A stretch of DNA of 64,000 nt. It comes from Mikania micrantha. Taxonomy: Eukaryota > Streptophyta > Magnoliopsida > Asterales > Asteraceae. The stretch's first letter is position 1. Every line of letters starts with the position of its first letter. The notes under the pieces are model-generated. The model was not told where the DNA came from. It did not search any database and worked only from the letters and a program-made list of their open reading frames with translations. The position numbers and the translations under genes are program-made. Shown one piece after another: positions 23,487 through 36,500 of the stretch. The stretch is taken from positions 90,666,215-90,730,214 of the forward strand of contig CM018696.1 in the NCBI GenBank assembly GCA_009363875.1, read 5' to 3'.

Positions 23487-24546
23487 TCATGGTTTGGGCC
23501 TGTTAGGTTCAACCCAATGAACACCCTTCAATTTTTGCAAGAAACAGATATGAACCTGGGCTGTAAAGTTGAGGCCGATTCTGATCTCGCCACAATATGC
23601 GTCATCTTTCATAATGTTATATGACTTTGGTGGAACATCTCCATTTTGAAACAAAGCATCCAACGATATGCTAAACTGGTAATAACATCACACTTTCAAT
23701 TCAATTTCTAATTGCATTTATATGTTACAAAATCGAGCTGTGTAACTTGCCTCCCGTGACCAACAAAGTCATCCGCACCCATACCACCATCGCTGTCCAT
23801 TATTTTGATCTTCAAATATGTTGAATCTCTACTCGAGACGTCGAATAAGAATGTCTCTTTCCATTGTGGGTTAGACCCTTTACCTACACAATCATTGTGC
23901 ATAAGACGGGTTGACATGTGAAAATAAGCTTTTTAAAATAGATACTATTATGCATAAATAAATTTCATTAGTATTGCAATAATTTTTACAACATTAAGTA
24001 AGATTGCTGGGTGTAAATCGATGATTCTGCATTGACTGGGTTAACTAACCCTTGGATATAGAACATTTAATTATTTATAAGTTTATATATATATTTTTTA
24101 ACTAACCCTTGGAAAGTTTCGGTTTTGGGCCGTCGTTCACCCAAGACTTCTGAGGATCAGGCTTGGACCAATTGATGAAAAGTTTAAATTTTCTTTTAAA
24201 ATAATTTACTCAGTTTTTTTTATAATATAATATCTAATTTGTTGAATATAATATCTTATTTTGTTAAAATTATAAATAAGAAGTTAGATGAACACGCCTG
24301 ATGCGAGGGTGCTTTTCTTTTCCTGAGTCTTGTACGTTAAAATAACATACGGGTCCATGTTACCTGCAACAACAAAAAACATATTTATAAACTTGTATCA
24401 TGATGCAAGTCAAATTCAGAAAATAAAGTTCTTGAATTTTTTAAAATTGGCCGGAAAACGAGACCGATGAAGGACTCACAGAGGATGTCAGTATCATGGA
24501 GGCCTTTGGCGCTCACGAGAAGAACTTCGAGCGTTCCTTCTGGCAT
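23487..24546 (-). CDS. Small C2-domain protein, elicitor-responsive protein 3 / 16-kDa phloem protein type
   Basis: Four exons are proposed: 24546-24480, 24363-24298, 23883-23747 and 23675-23487, totalling 459 bp and 152 aa. The protein starts MPEGTLEVLLVSAKGLHDTD and continues NMDPYVILTYKTQEKKSTLASG, then KGSNPQWKETFLFDVSS, KIKIMDSDGGMGADDFVG and KSYNIMKDDAYCGEIRIGL. Aspartates in the D-x-D-P and D-S-D-x-x-x-x-D-D positions fit a Ca2+-binding C2 domain of the single-domain plant proteins, which attach to membranes in response to calcium. The second intron appears to use a GC donor (GCATCAG|gcgtg), because this alone keeps frame with the next exon. The C-terminus after GLNFTAQ reads VHICFLQKLKGVHWVEP and looks unlike the usual tail. 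The junction at GHGRQ/FSIS is also atypical, so the gene may be slightly altered there. Confidence 0.75.
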
Positions 24547-26225
24547 GCCTAACAGAATTTAAGAAACAGGATGATGAAAACTATATTTTATTTATTTTTT
24601 CTTAATTTCTTTGAATTTAATTTGGAGGGATTGGTTTCAAAGGTTGTGAGACGTATTCGCAAGTTTTTTGGACTTGTGAAAAATGAGAGACAATAGATTT
24701 ATACTGTTTTATATGGAATGACTCGTAGATGCATTAATTAGTGACTGGTAATTAATGTCATTAAAGTTTGAGGGTTTTACCTTGTTACCGTTACTTTTTT
24801 ATTTTTGACACTTTAGTCACATGTACACCTGGCAATAGTGTTACCTGTATGCATGTAAATGGTACTTAGATATTTATTTGCATTTTTGAATCTTTGAGAA
24901 GAGAACTTTGCTGGCCAGTCTGACAAAAATGATGACAACCTAGTTTTTCTATGTCCTTGATTATCGTCTTAAGAACTAATAATAATCATATTGTGCGCTT
25001 GAGAAATACCAGAAGTTTGTGTCCAAAATTATAATACTTAAACTTGACTAAAATAAAAAAATACAACTAAAATTTTGTGGTTAAAACTTGTATATGTTAT
25101 GTGTTCTTTGTTTTTTGTGGGTTTCACGATCTTTTCGTTAGGGTGTGCTTGGTTCGGTTCGGTTTTTGGCTAAAACCGAAACCGACATTGTCGGTTTTTA
25201 GTTGTTAGGAACCATTCGGTTTTCGGTATTTTTTGTTCCATTTTTTTTTAATTTTTTTGTTTTTGTTTTTTTGTTCTCTCTCACACATAACATTAAAACT
25301 ACAAAGATGTTTAACAATAGTTAATCCATAATTTAATTGATCGAACACCAACCGATCAAAATAAAACTAAATAATCGTCATCATATTCTTACATTTAAAA
25401 AAAATTCAAAAGTAAATAACTAAATATACAATAATTTCGGTTTTCATCTTTTAAAATGATGGTATTCATCTAATATAAATGAGTAAATTTTTATCATCTT
25501 TAACGGTAGATTATTTGTGTGCTTTTATCTCGTTAAATAAGTATAAAAATAACAACATATATATATATATATACATATACATATATTAATTTTTAAACAA
25601 GATTACATATTGGTTTAGTTTTCGTTTTGGTTTTCTTCGGTTATTCATTCGGTTCGTTTTTTAGGTTCGGTTTTTTCGGTTTTGGTTATTTTGGTTTTTT
25701 GCTCACCCCTACAGTGAGTTTTTCGTTTGTGTGATTTTCATCTTTCTACTAAATCACATTTATATTGCTTTACATATATTGAGATGTTATCAGTTATAAC
25801 ACATATTTACCTAATATTCACGTAAATGCTACAAAAAACCCCAGGATATTCACACAAACAATTCATACTTTTGCATGATAAATCCTTTGTATAATAACCA
25901 ACACATATAAAACTTTTGCAATATGATATATGCTAAAAGTTAAACCGACAAAACTAATTTTCCGTTTTTTTATAGTTTAATTATATGATTATTCATAAAC
26001 CTAATTAGAAAAGTTTATTATACATAGTTCTCACTTCTCAGTTCTGATCGTTAGCCATTACAATAATCACATTTGAAAACATCCGTGATTTACAAAACAC
26101 AAATTACGTGTTAAAGTTGAAGCACCAAAACAGCGCATTACTCAATAGCGAGGGCTAATTTATAATTTTCTAAATGTTGATAATAGCCTCAACTTGCACT
26201 CATCGTAAATTATTTTGGCCGGATA
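24547..26225. other. Intergenic between C2 gene and thioesterase
   Basis: These two divergent genes share this 1.7-kb region. 24560-25130 is AT-rich with no gene. 25139-25712 is a degenerate repeat element, listed separately. 25720-26225 would hold the thioesterase promoter. A (TA)n run lies at 25557-25573. Confidence 0.5.
25139..25712. mobile_element. Non-autonomous element built of cggtt/aaccg repeats
   Basis: The termini are tagggtgtgcttgg and, in reverse complement, taggggtgagcaaaaaac. The ends are made of repeated ggttcggtt and ttttcggtt phrases. No ORF is present. Similar low-complexity material occurs at 40980-41235 and 55020-55310. Confidence 0.5.
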
Positions 26226-29200
26226 ATGACGGAGACCGTCGTATCGAAAGAAATTCCACCAGAAACCGTCAAGAGGGTAACCGGATTCATCACGAATTGC
26301 GGTGGTGTCCCCGGAGTTCCGGAGAAGTACGAAGGACAGGGAATCAGTTCCGATTTGATCCGCAGCCTGCTTAAAGTTCAGCATATCCATCGCGGCCGTG
26401 TAACCTGCATCCTCACCGTCAAACCATATGCCTGCGTAATCTCCTCTCTCGCTCTCTAGCCCTAATTTCAGTACTTGATTGACAGATTTACGTTTTCCTT
26501 ATAATTTCGCTATTGTATTCTGTAAATTGTGGATTCAAATTTGGTCAAAATAGAGATTGACTTCGTATGAACAATTGAAACCAAGAGTAAAAGAGGGACG
26601 TGCAAATGAATTGATCTATAGATTTGCATCCTGTTCGTTTTAATGAAACAAACATCTATATGCACATGGATTGAGTTATGTTGCACAAGGGGTCCCTGGC
26701 CCCAGAAAGGTCGATGACTACTTTTCATTAGCTAATTCAGTAGCTTTGCAGGCGATGGCTACTTAACTCTAAAAGTTGCCATTGCCCTTGGTAGGATGGT
26801 GACACTCTAATCACCTGCAAATCCACCGACATGCTGCCACCTAACTAATGGTAAGGAGCGATTGCCTTTGCCAGGGGCAAGGGACCCCGTGTGCAACATA
26901 ACTCAATCGAATACCCTTATGATGCAACCTTGGTCAAATGGCCTAGTTTTACAAAAATTCACCATAGCTTAATGTTCATGGTTTCCGCAGAATGCTTATA
27001 ACACTTTTCATGGGGGAGCAGTTGGATCAATAGCGGAGATGGTTGGTATAGCTTGTGCTAGAACTGTTGTCAAAAAAGATAAAGAGCTTTTTCTTGGTGA
27101 ACTAAGCATCTCTTATCTGGCTGCTGCTGTTAGCCAAGTATGTCTTTTAAGCCAATTCTTTGTAACTTTCCAATTTCCATGTCTAGTTAAACTGCAATGC
27201 TTAACCTTCAAGGGGTGTTTATGTGGCAAGTGTCTGATCCCAAGAGGCCGTTTGAATTCAATTTTCACAGGTTTCTGTTTAGACCCCTAGAGGCCACTGG
27301 CCACCAGCCTTACATGGGTCCCACTTGTTAGCAGGTGTTAGTGGGGCCGTGAGATTTCCATAACAGGTTCTTATTGTTACCAAAAGAAAACGAAACTGTA
27401 ATGGTTGGTTCTATCTCAGCTTATAGAAGTGTTCAAATGTATAGTGATCAAACTTAGATAATTTTGCGGCATTTTAGAATTGTTAGTTGAGGTTGGCAGC
27501 CAGATGAGTTGGGCATTGAAATGACCGTCTAGTTGTTATATCAGCTAGGTGGACGCTAATGGAATGCATAAACAAATGCAAACAATTTTTGCTCTATTAC
27601 ATAAAAGTCATAAACTGATGCATATTTGCTTATGGAAACATCTTAGGCAGGAACTTAGGCCACTTCATGTACATTTGTGCCAACATTGGTCAAAATACGT
27701 AAATTGAACAGATTATGAATGGTTTACTTGTTAAAAAGGCTGATATGTAAATGGATAAGTGATATACACCTTTGGTTGCACGTTAAGCTTATTTGGTTGC
27801 TCATAGAGAAAAGCATTGCGCCTTGGCTTTTGGGACCAAAACGCTTTGGAGTCCCTCAAGCTTTTTAAAACCAATAATAGACTTGTGTGCTTCATAAAAT
27901 GATTGTACTTATATGACGTTGGAGAATTATGTAAATTTAGCTTAAAAGTTAGCCTGCAAATAAACAATAGTGTAGTTTATACTTGATATCAAAACTTACA
28001 ACTTAAAGCTTTTGAATCAATCTCAATGACTGTTATGCAACTTAGATGATACCAAATCTGAATTTGGCTGTTCTTCCTAAACATCTGTAACACCCCAACT
28101 CTTTTAGAGCTGACGCGTCACTCGATACAGTAATCAGAAACAATAAACCATAATAATTAAGTACTAATTCAAATTGAAATCCTTAAATAAACAAAATCCT
28201 TAAAGCAATTCAAACTAGAAAATAAACAAATGTCTTAAATCAAATACTAATAAATCTTCACTTCATTAGCCTAACTCCATTGATTTTACTCTCTTCACAG
28301 ATTCCCAGTAGCCCCTTGAGTACCTGCTGTATATACAAAGAAAACCACAGAAAAGAAATACGGCTGAGCCAAAATTTGCTCAGTAACGGATAGAACAATA
28401 GCAAACATTACATTGTCAAACAATAAAATGAGAATATGACTTAAGAAAAATAAACAAGTCATATCAATAGGAAATACCCATACGAGCCAGTCTCGGTAAC
28501 TCAATGATCAGTATGTACATTGGCTGCAGCCCTAATGTACCAGTAATGTGCAATGGAAGCATGGGCACACATACTTAATCATTCACCAATAACAGTAACA
28601 ATAATTATCCTAGGATCGATCCATACGCCTCTAAATAAACAATAAGTGCAGCAACTTAGCACATCAATAAACAGTGAGAGACGCCGTGGACTAATCGCTC
28701 CGCCACAGATAAAGCACGTCAAGGGTGCCTCAATTGACGCCCTATGAACCCATAGGTGGATGTGCTCGGGTATTGAGGTCAAACGAAAGATAAGTCAAGT
28801 CAAAATATTTCACTATAATTATGCTAAGTCTCGTTAAGCAACTAATCAATAATCGGGAACATGCGATAATGAGTTCAAGTATCTAAATCTATCGCATGTA
28901 TATCATGTCAAAAATTATCTAATACGGGTCGTATAACAATAACAAAAAAAAATCAAGTAGCAATGACCATTCGGTTGAGACACAAAAATAAAGTGCCACA
29001 ATAGGAGAAGGGTCGGAATACGTACGCTAAAAGAAAAGTATGAAAATTAACGATACGATCAAAGGACCAGAAATCCGTACCTTAACCAAAATCAAAAATA
29101 GAATCGACAGTCCTACCCTACAATTTCATTATAGTTTACTTTAATGTACTGATATTAAAGTTTGTTCTTCTAACTCTTTTTGGTTATCAAGTTTTGGTGA

Positions 29201-30805
29201 CAACAACCTTTTAAAATATTATCTAATATTAAGTTTTATATTAATACAAATCATAATTTAACTTCTAGTTTAATATTCCTATTTATATTTAAGATATTAA
29301 AGCTAATACTAACAAATCTTAATGACACAGCATGCTTTATTACTAAATCTCCTTCCAATTCATTTTTTTTTTCGTGATCAGTAAGTACCATATTTAGTTA
29401 TATCAATTTATTCCACTATCTAATTTCTGCAATCAACTAAACATATATACAGCTGGGCAAACCAAGTTTAATATTCCCTTTTTAACTATCCCTTTGTATT
29501 CTTTTAATTTCATTTCAATGACAACATTCATAATATTATAACTCATTTGTTCTCGTATAGAACTTAAAAGAATCTGACCAAATCATTAATTAATATCCTA
29601 TCAATTCCCTATATTCAGGTGGTTGTTGTTAGTGAATTCTATTAATAAGAACCATACCACCGACCAAAATCAGTGAGGAATCCCATTAGTTATCTTACTT
29701 GCAGCAAAAACGGTTCAGAATTCGGATTGCAGGTGTTTTAACAAGGATGGACCAGAAATTAAATAGCATGTGTGGTATTCATTTTCTTGTCAAATATGTG
29801 TAATTTATTGAAATAAATCGATATGTTCAACCCCAAAATCTCTCAAAATAATATCTAGAAAACGTTATCCTAATCTAGAATCAACAAGGTATATTGATTT
29901 ACCTTAAACTGAGAAGCAATTTGATTCAAGCCTTGGGAGTTATAAATAGCTACAATTGCCTATACTCCACCTTCCTGTTCGTATTCACATTTGAGATTAA
30001 CCAGGTTTGTTAACATGCATACTAATTCAGGTAAGGATTTGTATGAAACCTAATAAAACTAAACTCCAATTTGCAATTTATCTTAGCACAGATTCAAGGA
30101 CCAGACTAATGGAAGGCTCCAATGGTGACACAAAGGAGTCAAGTTTAGAACTTCAGTGCTGGTATGTAATCGAACAGTAGGTAGTCGACCGAATTAGAGT
30201 GCTGATTGTATAACCTATGTGAGATAGATCGGAGGCCGAGATGTTGAAGGCTGAAGGAGGAGCAATAACAATTTGGGGGTGGTTGCGGTTTGGGTGTGAG
30301 GTTCAACCAAGATGTGTAGGCTATAAATCCGTGAGTGGCAGCGAAATTTAGGAGTGTCATCCCCATTATTCGGTAAATTTGTTGCCAAGAGTGAAGAATT
30401 TGAAATTGGGAATCTCCTGTATTCAAATGAGGATGAAGAAGAAGCACACGTTTTAGGTTAAAAAAATAATAATTGGGTGAGGGATGATGCACCCTACTCC
30501 CATGTTTCCAAACAATATATATATTCTATTTTCTTTTTCTTTCTACGTGAATGCCATCTTCATATATATATATATATATATATATATTTTATTATTATTG
30601 ATTAGTTAGGTTATTTCAACATCAATTTCAAATGCGATTATATTTTTTTAAATATCATCAGGCAGAAGTGATTGTTGATGCATCTGTAGTAAGGAGTGGA
30701 AGGAACTTGACAGTTGTTGCCATAGAGTTCAAGCTAAAGGATTCAGAAAGATTAAATTATTTGTGCCGTGCTACCTTCTACAACATGCCTGTTGCGAGCT
30801 TGTGA
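26226..30805 (+). CDS. Hotdog-fold acyl-CoA thioesterase, ACOT13-like
   Basis: Three phase-0 exons, 26226-26435, 26991-27137 and 30662-30805, encode 166 aa. The first ATG gives MTETVVSKEIPPETVKRVTG. Exon 2 holds the hotdog signature NTFHGGAVGSIAEMVG (H77-G-G) and ELSISYLAAA. Exon 3 holds AEVIVDASVVRSGRNLTVVA, the strand that closes the fold, and ends NMPVASL. Length and layout match single-domain plant and animal ACOT13-type thioesterases, which hydrolyse acyl-CoA esters as dimers or tetramers, in plants probably in peroxisomes, plastids or cytosol. No clear targeting signal is visible (the last three residues ASL are not a standard PTS1). Intron 1 contains a MITE and intron 2 is 3.5 kb with repeat insertions. 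The exon 3 acceptor (catcag|GCAGAAG) was chosen because it keeps phase 0. Confidence 0.85.
26669..26908. mobile_element. 240-bp MITE in thioesterase intron 1
   Basis: The ends are long inverted repeats: gattgagttatgttgcacaa on the left and ttgcacacggggtcccttgc-type sequence on the right, which reads as gtgcaacataactcaatc at 26891-26908. The interior is non-coding and contains repeated cagg/cctg phrases. No clean target duplication was found. Confidence 0.8.
27138..30661. other. Long intron 2 of the thioesterase with repeat content
   Basis: The 3.5-kb intron is mostly AT-rich. From 28086 a segment begins tgtaacaccccaac, the typical 5' end of many plant Ty3/Gypsy LTRs, and continues with LTR-like unique sequence to perhaps 29100 or beyond. 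No gag or pol coding is visible, so a solo LTR or LTR fragment is plausible but the far end was not found. Minus-strand frames at 30145-30492 show no domain. A (TA)n run occupies about 30563-30588. Confidence 0.45.
28086..29100. mobile_element. Possible LTR fragment (Gypsy-like)
   Basis: It starts with TGTAACACCCC. The body includes 'ggtggatgtgctcgggtatt' and 'gtctcggtaactcaatgatc', phrases of the sort seen in Asteraceae Gypsy LTRs. No matching TGTTACA end and no flanking target duplication were found, so the boundary at 29100 is a guess. Confidence 0.35.
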
Positions 30806-31164
30806 GGTGTTCTTGAAGGTTGGTTCAGACGGTTTCTATCAGCTAACCTGCAATGGTTAATAAAATAAATACGTCTTCGTTTGAGGCTGATCGTGATGCA
30901 TGGAAGGTATGTACTGCAGTTGTATATGTAATATATATGCTTCATATTTCTTACATTTCCATATTTTCTGAATCAATGGTAATTTTTAACGTTTAACAAC
31001 CTTCACAAAATGTATTTATTGATTTGGTTTTTTTATGCAATATCAAATTGCAAAGGTAATTTCGCATTACATACTCAAAAGAAATTCCTGTAGAAAATGA
31101 GAGTAGTAGTTGGTTCTCACTGCTTTGGAGTTAGTAGGAGGATGGATGGCGTATCCATAAAACC

Positions 31165-31240
31165 ACACACATACACATACACATACACATACACATACAT
31201 AACATACATACACATACATAGATATATAGATACATATACA
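31165..31240. repeat. (CACATA)n microsatellite
   Basis: Repeated acacatacacatacacat units grade into catacatacacatacata and then gatatatagatacat. Directly to the right lies a small foldback element (31258-31474). Confidence 0.9.
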
Positions 31241-31257
31241 TAGGGATTGTATCATGT

Positions 31258-31474
31258 GAAAACCCGATCTTAGAGAGAATTCTTTAAACCCTTTGTGATC
31301 TATTGATTTGGAATCTTGGAAATAACTATATGGTTCATATTAAACCTGAATAAAAAATTGGGTTTTGAATAAACTAATCAATTTTAAGGTGGGTTAATAT
31401 GGACTAAATATTTATTTCAAGATTTCAAATTAATGACTTACATAGGTTTAAGGGTTCTCTCTAAGATCGTGTTT
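31258..31474. mobile_element. 217-bp foldback element of the AAAACCCGATCTTA family
   Basis: The left end, gaaaacccgatcttagagag, and right end, ctctctaagatcgtgttt, are inverted repeats, with 'ctttaaaccct'/'aagggttc' further in. The ends are nearly the same as those of the much larger element at 41919-43127, so the two belong to one family. It sits next to a TA-rich microsatellite. Confidence 0.75.
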
Positions 31475-31875
31475 AAATATGTGTGTGTGTATCTTCTCCT
31501 CTTCAATTCGTGGATTAATGATTCGCAACATCAAAGTGACGGGATCGTTCTGTTCCAACTTCCAAACAGCTGCGGGCATATCATTAATTAAGTGCACATA
31601 TCATGATCTATAGCCAAACGAACGAAAACTTACCTCCTTCATCATCAATAAATTAAAGCAGACACACAAACATCATACGTACGGTAGGATGATTGGAAGA
31701 AGCTTGCTATGCAAGCTATGGATAACGATGATACGTACCGGTACCGGATGGATGAACTCAACGTTGAGTCACAGGTGGCATCTTGGTCCAGAAAACCTAG
31801 AAAATTTGAACCCATTAGATCGACTGGAGTGGAACATACACATTAACCCTCTCGCTTCTTACTATTATTAAATAT

Positions 31876-32050
31876 TTTTTTTTAACGGTTTGGAACTCAA
31901 ACAATTAAAACATGATTTCAACCGTCCCTTGGATTTGAGGCTTTGAGATACGCCTTAGCCTACCACAAGATAAACACACAACTGATTAAACCTCCTGACA
32001 TTGCCTTAAAAAATGTCTTAACCAAGTTCGAAACATATACCTCTAATAGG
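31876..32050 (-). mobile_element. Possible SINE remnant
   Basis: Read on the minus strand it ends in ccgttaaaaaaaaa, like the SINE at 40712-40931. It also carries tgtttcgaacttggtt, which resembles a tRNA-type B box. No target duplication was found. Confidence 0.4.
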
Positions 32051-33503
32051 GAAGTCAAGGGGTATCATTAGATTTATAATTCGTTTAACTTGAAATCTTC
32101 AAATCATTACTATTAATTTTAAAAAAATATAAATTTAAATAGTTATTTTATAATCAAGATTGATTTTTATATTTTAATCAACTTTATTACTTTAAACAAG
32201 TAGACTAATAATTCGTTTTAATTTTTATTTGCATACTTCGGATATAAATTTTTTGTTAATATTAATTAAAGTATGTATTTGTTTTAAATTTGTAAACATT
32301 CTAAATTATGTATATGTTCATTTATTTAACGAAAGAATAAACATGGACGCAAATTTTGATTATTTATAAAATGAATATAAATGCATAGCTTCAATTTACA
32401 TTCATTTCTATTCGATCATTTACAAACGAAAACAAATAAAACCTTGTTCTTTTAAATGTGTGTGTTTGATCGAACAAATTTGTTTAAAGTTAAATGAACA
32501 CACACAAATAAGCTGTATTTGTGTTCGTTCGGTTGGTTTAGATGTCCAACTTAAATTTCAAGGAGGGAAAAAAAAGCCTTTCTAAGCTCTTTTTTTTATT
32601 ATTTATTGATTCCAAAATTGGCCTTACGTTGTTCCCGTTTTTCTGGTATTGGTGATTGCAAGACATTTATTGGAGTAATTCAATCGTTAACATTAAAATA
32701 AAAGACACAAATTAAAATACGAAACATCGAACTTAAATCATGAATGACATTTACTTACTGAATATAAATAGAACATTTGTCAATGAAAGTGATCTGTAAG
32801 TTGCAATAAGATGCCTGCTCCCTCCTTTTGACCTTTTCCAATCAATGCCAATATGAATGTACATATTCCAATGCATAAAATACAAGCAATAATAAAATAG
32901 CTCCATTGAGCCCCATTTCAGTTCCTATAACTATTAAACCCATATAAGATACGGAGAAATAGTCCATTTTTTTTTTCTAAATTGTGTTGGACGGGAGATG
33001 TTGAAGCTACATAAATTATTTGTTTTGTGCCTGCCATCATCAACCAAAGAGAAAATATAGACTAATTGTGTGGTAATAATTCCATTTTAATCCGAATCAA
33101 TTCATAAGCTCCCATTTATAATAAAATTCCGGCTAGAAGCATATGTGCCTCTCCTGGGTATACGGTAACCACGTGTGTAGAGGTGGAATAGGCAATTTGA
33201 CAGCAAAAGAAATAAAAAATCCAATATAGAATAACTTATTTCAAAATTTAATGTTTGTTTATTAGAACCATATAAACCGACACCCAAACTCCAGTCAAAT
33301 CTACAAGTTACAATGCATGGGGTACAAACAGTGGTGAGGGATTAAACTGCACTACAATATAACATCCAAAGTTGGAACTTTACATCTCCAAATGACAAAA
33401 GGGTGGTCCTCCCTTCCTTTCAGTCATCGATCCAAAAGTTCAGATACTTTAAGCAAGAATTTGGCATAAACTTTACATTAAAATCACATAGAAAAGATGT
33501 TGG

Positions 33504-36500
33504 CTATACTTCATCAGTGCCGCTTTGGATACCGTTTTTTAATATGTTGAACTTACAGAGAGGACAAATGGCGTTGATGAACAACCATTTGTCGATGCAG
33601 GCAGTGTGAAAATGGTGGCAGCAGGGGAGCTCACGGAGTTCGGTTTCGTCCTCGTATGTGCAAAGGCAAATGCAGCATTCCTGTCAAGAAGCTATAAGTT
33701 AACCAAAAACTTCTATTACAGTATCTGGTTGGTATCTCATATCATGTTAACACAACAACCAAACAATAGGGTTAGAAATTATTTTTCTCCTACTATCCAG
33801 ATTCCAGATAGTTCATTTATATAAATAAAAAAATACCGCCGTCTCATTTTAAGCCAAAAAACATACTGAATCGACAAAATTTACCCCTGACCAATAAAGC
33901 AGATTATTGTTTCAGTTGGGTCATAAAATATTACAATTCGATAGCATTTACGCTTATTAACATAATCCCCCCTATTTCTCACCTAATCACACGTATTTAG
34001 ATATTTGACCAATAATAGAACAAAGTTAAGTGGGGCCAACGAAGAGGAAAATGACTAGGTGGCTATTGAAGGTCAAGAGGTGCCACAAATAACAAAGTTC
34101 AAGTATTTACAATCGTTCATGCAAAGAGACAGGGAATTGATTGCAATGTAGCTCACCGTATCCAGACATGTTGGTATAAGTGGGGACAAGTGAGCAACCT
34201 CAAGTATTTTATGTGACAAGAGGTTTACAGAAAAACTAAAAGGTAAATTTTATAAAATAGTCATACACCCGGCTATGTTGTATGGAACTAATTGTTGATT
34301 AATCAAAAAGATTAAATAAAGAAATCTAGACACAACAAAGATGAGGATGCTAAGACGGATGTGTGGCCATATAAAACTTTGACCAGTTAAGGAATGATAT
34401 CTTCAGACAAATATTAGAGGTAACATGCATCTCAAATAAGTTAGAGAGGAAAGATTGAGATGGTTTGGGCATTTACAGAGAAGATAGATGACGACACCTG
34501 TATGGAAAGTGGAGACTCTCATAGTGGAGGGAGAGAGGAACAGAGGCAACCCGAGGCTGACATAGGAGAAGCAAATTTGACAAGATTTGTTAGATTTGCG
34601 CCTCTTTAGAGACATGATCAGTGATAAGAGTTCCTGAAGAACTAGGATAAAGTTTTGTACGAAAAGTGTTACACTGTTAGCTTGTATGCTTATAATTTTG
34701 CTTGTGTGTTTGCATTTGTGTAAAAAAAATCATATTAATAGATAAATATAAGTTTTGTGGCATAGGGTCTTTCCAGAAGCTGTCTCTTTATCCTATTAAA
34801 AATAGGGTTAGGGTTTGCCTCTATCCCACCCCTAGACCCTACAAAGTAGTAAGATTTTACTGGGTATATCTGTTTGTTTACCGATAGTAAAACATTTCTT
34901 TTATGCTAGTTACACACCACATTTATTTTAAATAAAGCAGATGAAATAATAAGGGGAAAAAAAAACTTACAGCATCCTCCTCGGACAAGGCACGTTCAAC
35001 AGGTGCATCAGTATCACATTCTACCATTATTCCACCATAACGTTTTTGGATCTCCCCATTTTCTTTCTCAAAATCATCTATTCTCTTAAATTTGTATTTT
35101 GGCAGTCGTTCAATGTCATCCTTGGTTGCACCTTCCTGTTTTAATAGCAAATGTAGATGTTTCAAATATAATATAATGTTATAACCATTTTACAAAGTAT
35201 AATCAAGCCTCATGAAGCAATTAGATTAGAAATTTAGACGAAATATTAACTTGGAGTACTATGCATATATGTCTTTCTTTTTCTTACATCAGTAAATTTC
35301 AAGCTCAACCTTTTATTATGTATGGTAATTCGACAATCATCAGCTCAACAAAGTAAAAGAGAACAGTATATGCAGTAGTTCAACATGGAAATCAGTGAAT
35401 CAGTTATAACTCTTATATTCCTAAAATTAACAAGCATTACTGCATGAGAAATTACCTGATCAGCCACTGCATACAAAATTGCAATAATACAAGGTAGACA
35501 ACAGCAAACAGCAATGCCAACAACACATGCCACAGCAACGCAGATAACCACAAAAAACACATCAAAAGCCAAGAATGTAATACAAAGCCTGGAAAAGAAA
35601 CCATATATGAATTATATAGAGAAAAGTATATCTTTCATATTAAGCAATTTATAGGAAGAAAGACAAACCAGTATAACTGAGGTGCACTCTTAGTAAGATC
35701 ATGACCACCAGAAGACACCCAATAGAATCCAACAATCCACCAAATAAAGGAAAACATTGTATTAGCAGATTCCAGATGCTTAGCAACACTGCCACAGATA
35801 GCATTTGCTGATGTTTAAAATCACTGAGCTTTCAGTCGAGTTATTGCCAGGGATAGTATTTGATTACTGCTGGGATAATATTAAAACTATTTTCTAACTA
35901 CTATTATGATAACTGATAGCATTTATCATTATAGATTGTTATGATCTTTAACCTAAGTATAGTTAGAAAAACTATAAATCTTTGTTTTACTGCAACTATA
36001 TAAAGATATATAACCACTTGGATTTAAGAAAGAGGAGGTTAAATAATGTTGTGCAATTGGATAATCAAGAGCATGATGTTGAATTCATTGGTGAGAAATG
36101 AAAGGTTGTCAAAGAAAACCTTGTGGTGGGCTGGTGGCTTGTGGCAGAGATACTATCTGAGGGAATTCGTCCCATTTCAGAAAGATAAAGTTTGTTTCAT
36201 AGAATCTCATGGGCATAAGAGGGTCGCTTTTGCAAGTGAGAAACCTAGAGCCAAAGTGAATATTTAATGTAAATTTGCATGGAAGGGTTAATATAAATCA
36301 TTTAGAGGATTTCATGATAGTGGAAGTGTGCTTCAGCTAGGTTTCCTAAACGACAATGAGTGTAAAGAAGTAGCGCTCTATCTTATAAAATCTCTTTAGT
36401 GGATTACTTATTTAAAACAGTGTTGTAAAAATCGCTAGTCGCTAGTCGGTCGGCGGGGTAGGGACTAGGGATTAATCGGGATTAATCGGATTGGGATTTT

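Larger units (their letters stand above)
30806..33503. other. Intergenic between thioesterase and E3 ligase (convergent genes)
   Basis: 3' flanks of two convergent genes. It holds a (CACATA)n/TATA microsatellite, a small foldback element and a SINE-like segment, all listed separately. 32060-33500 is AT-rich without supported genes. The short frame at 31689-31871 has no recognisable domain. Confidence 0.5.

Noticed and set aside
30145..30492. 115-codon minus-strand frame in the thioesterase intron
   Set aside because: No domain, ordinary intron composition and no splice or start context supporting a gene.
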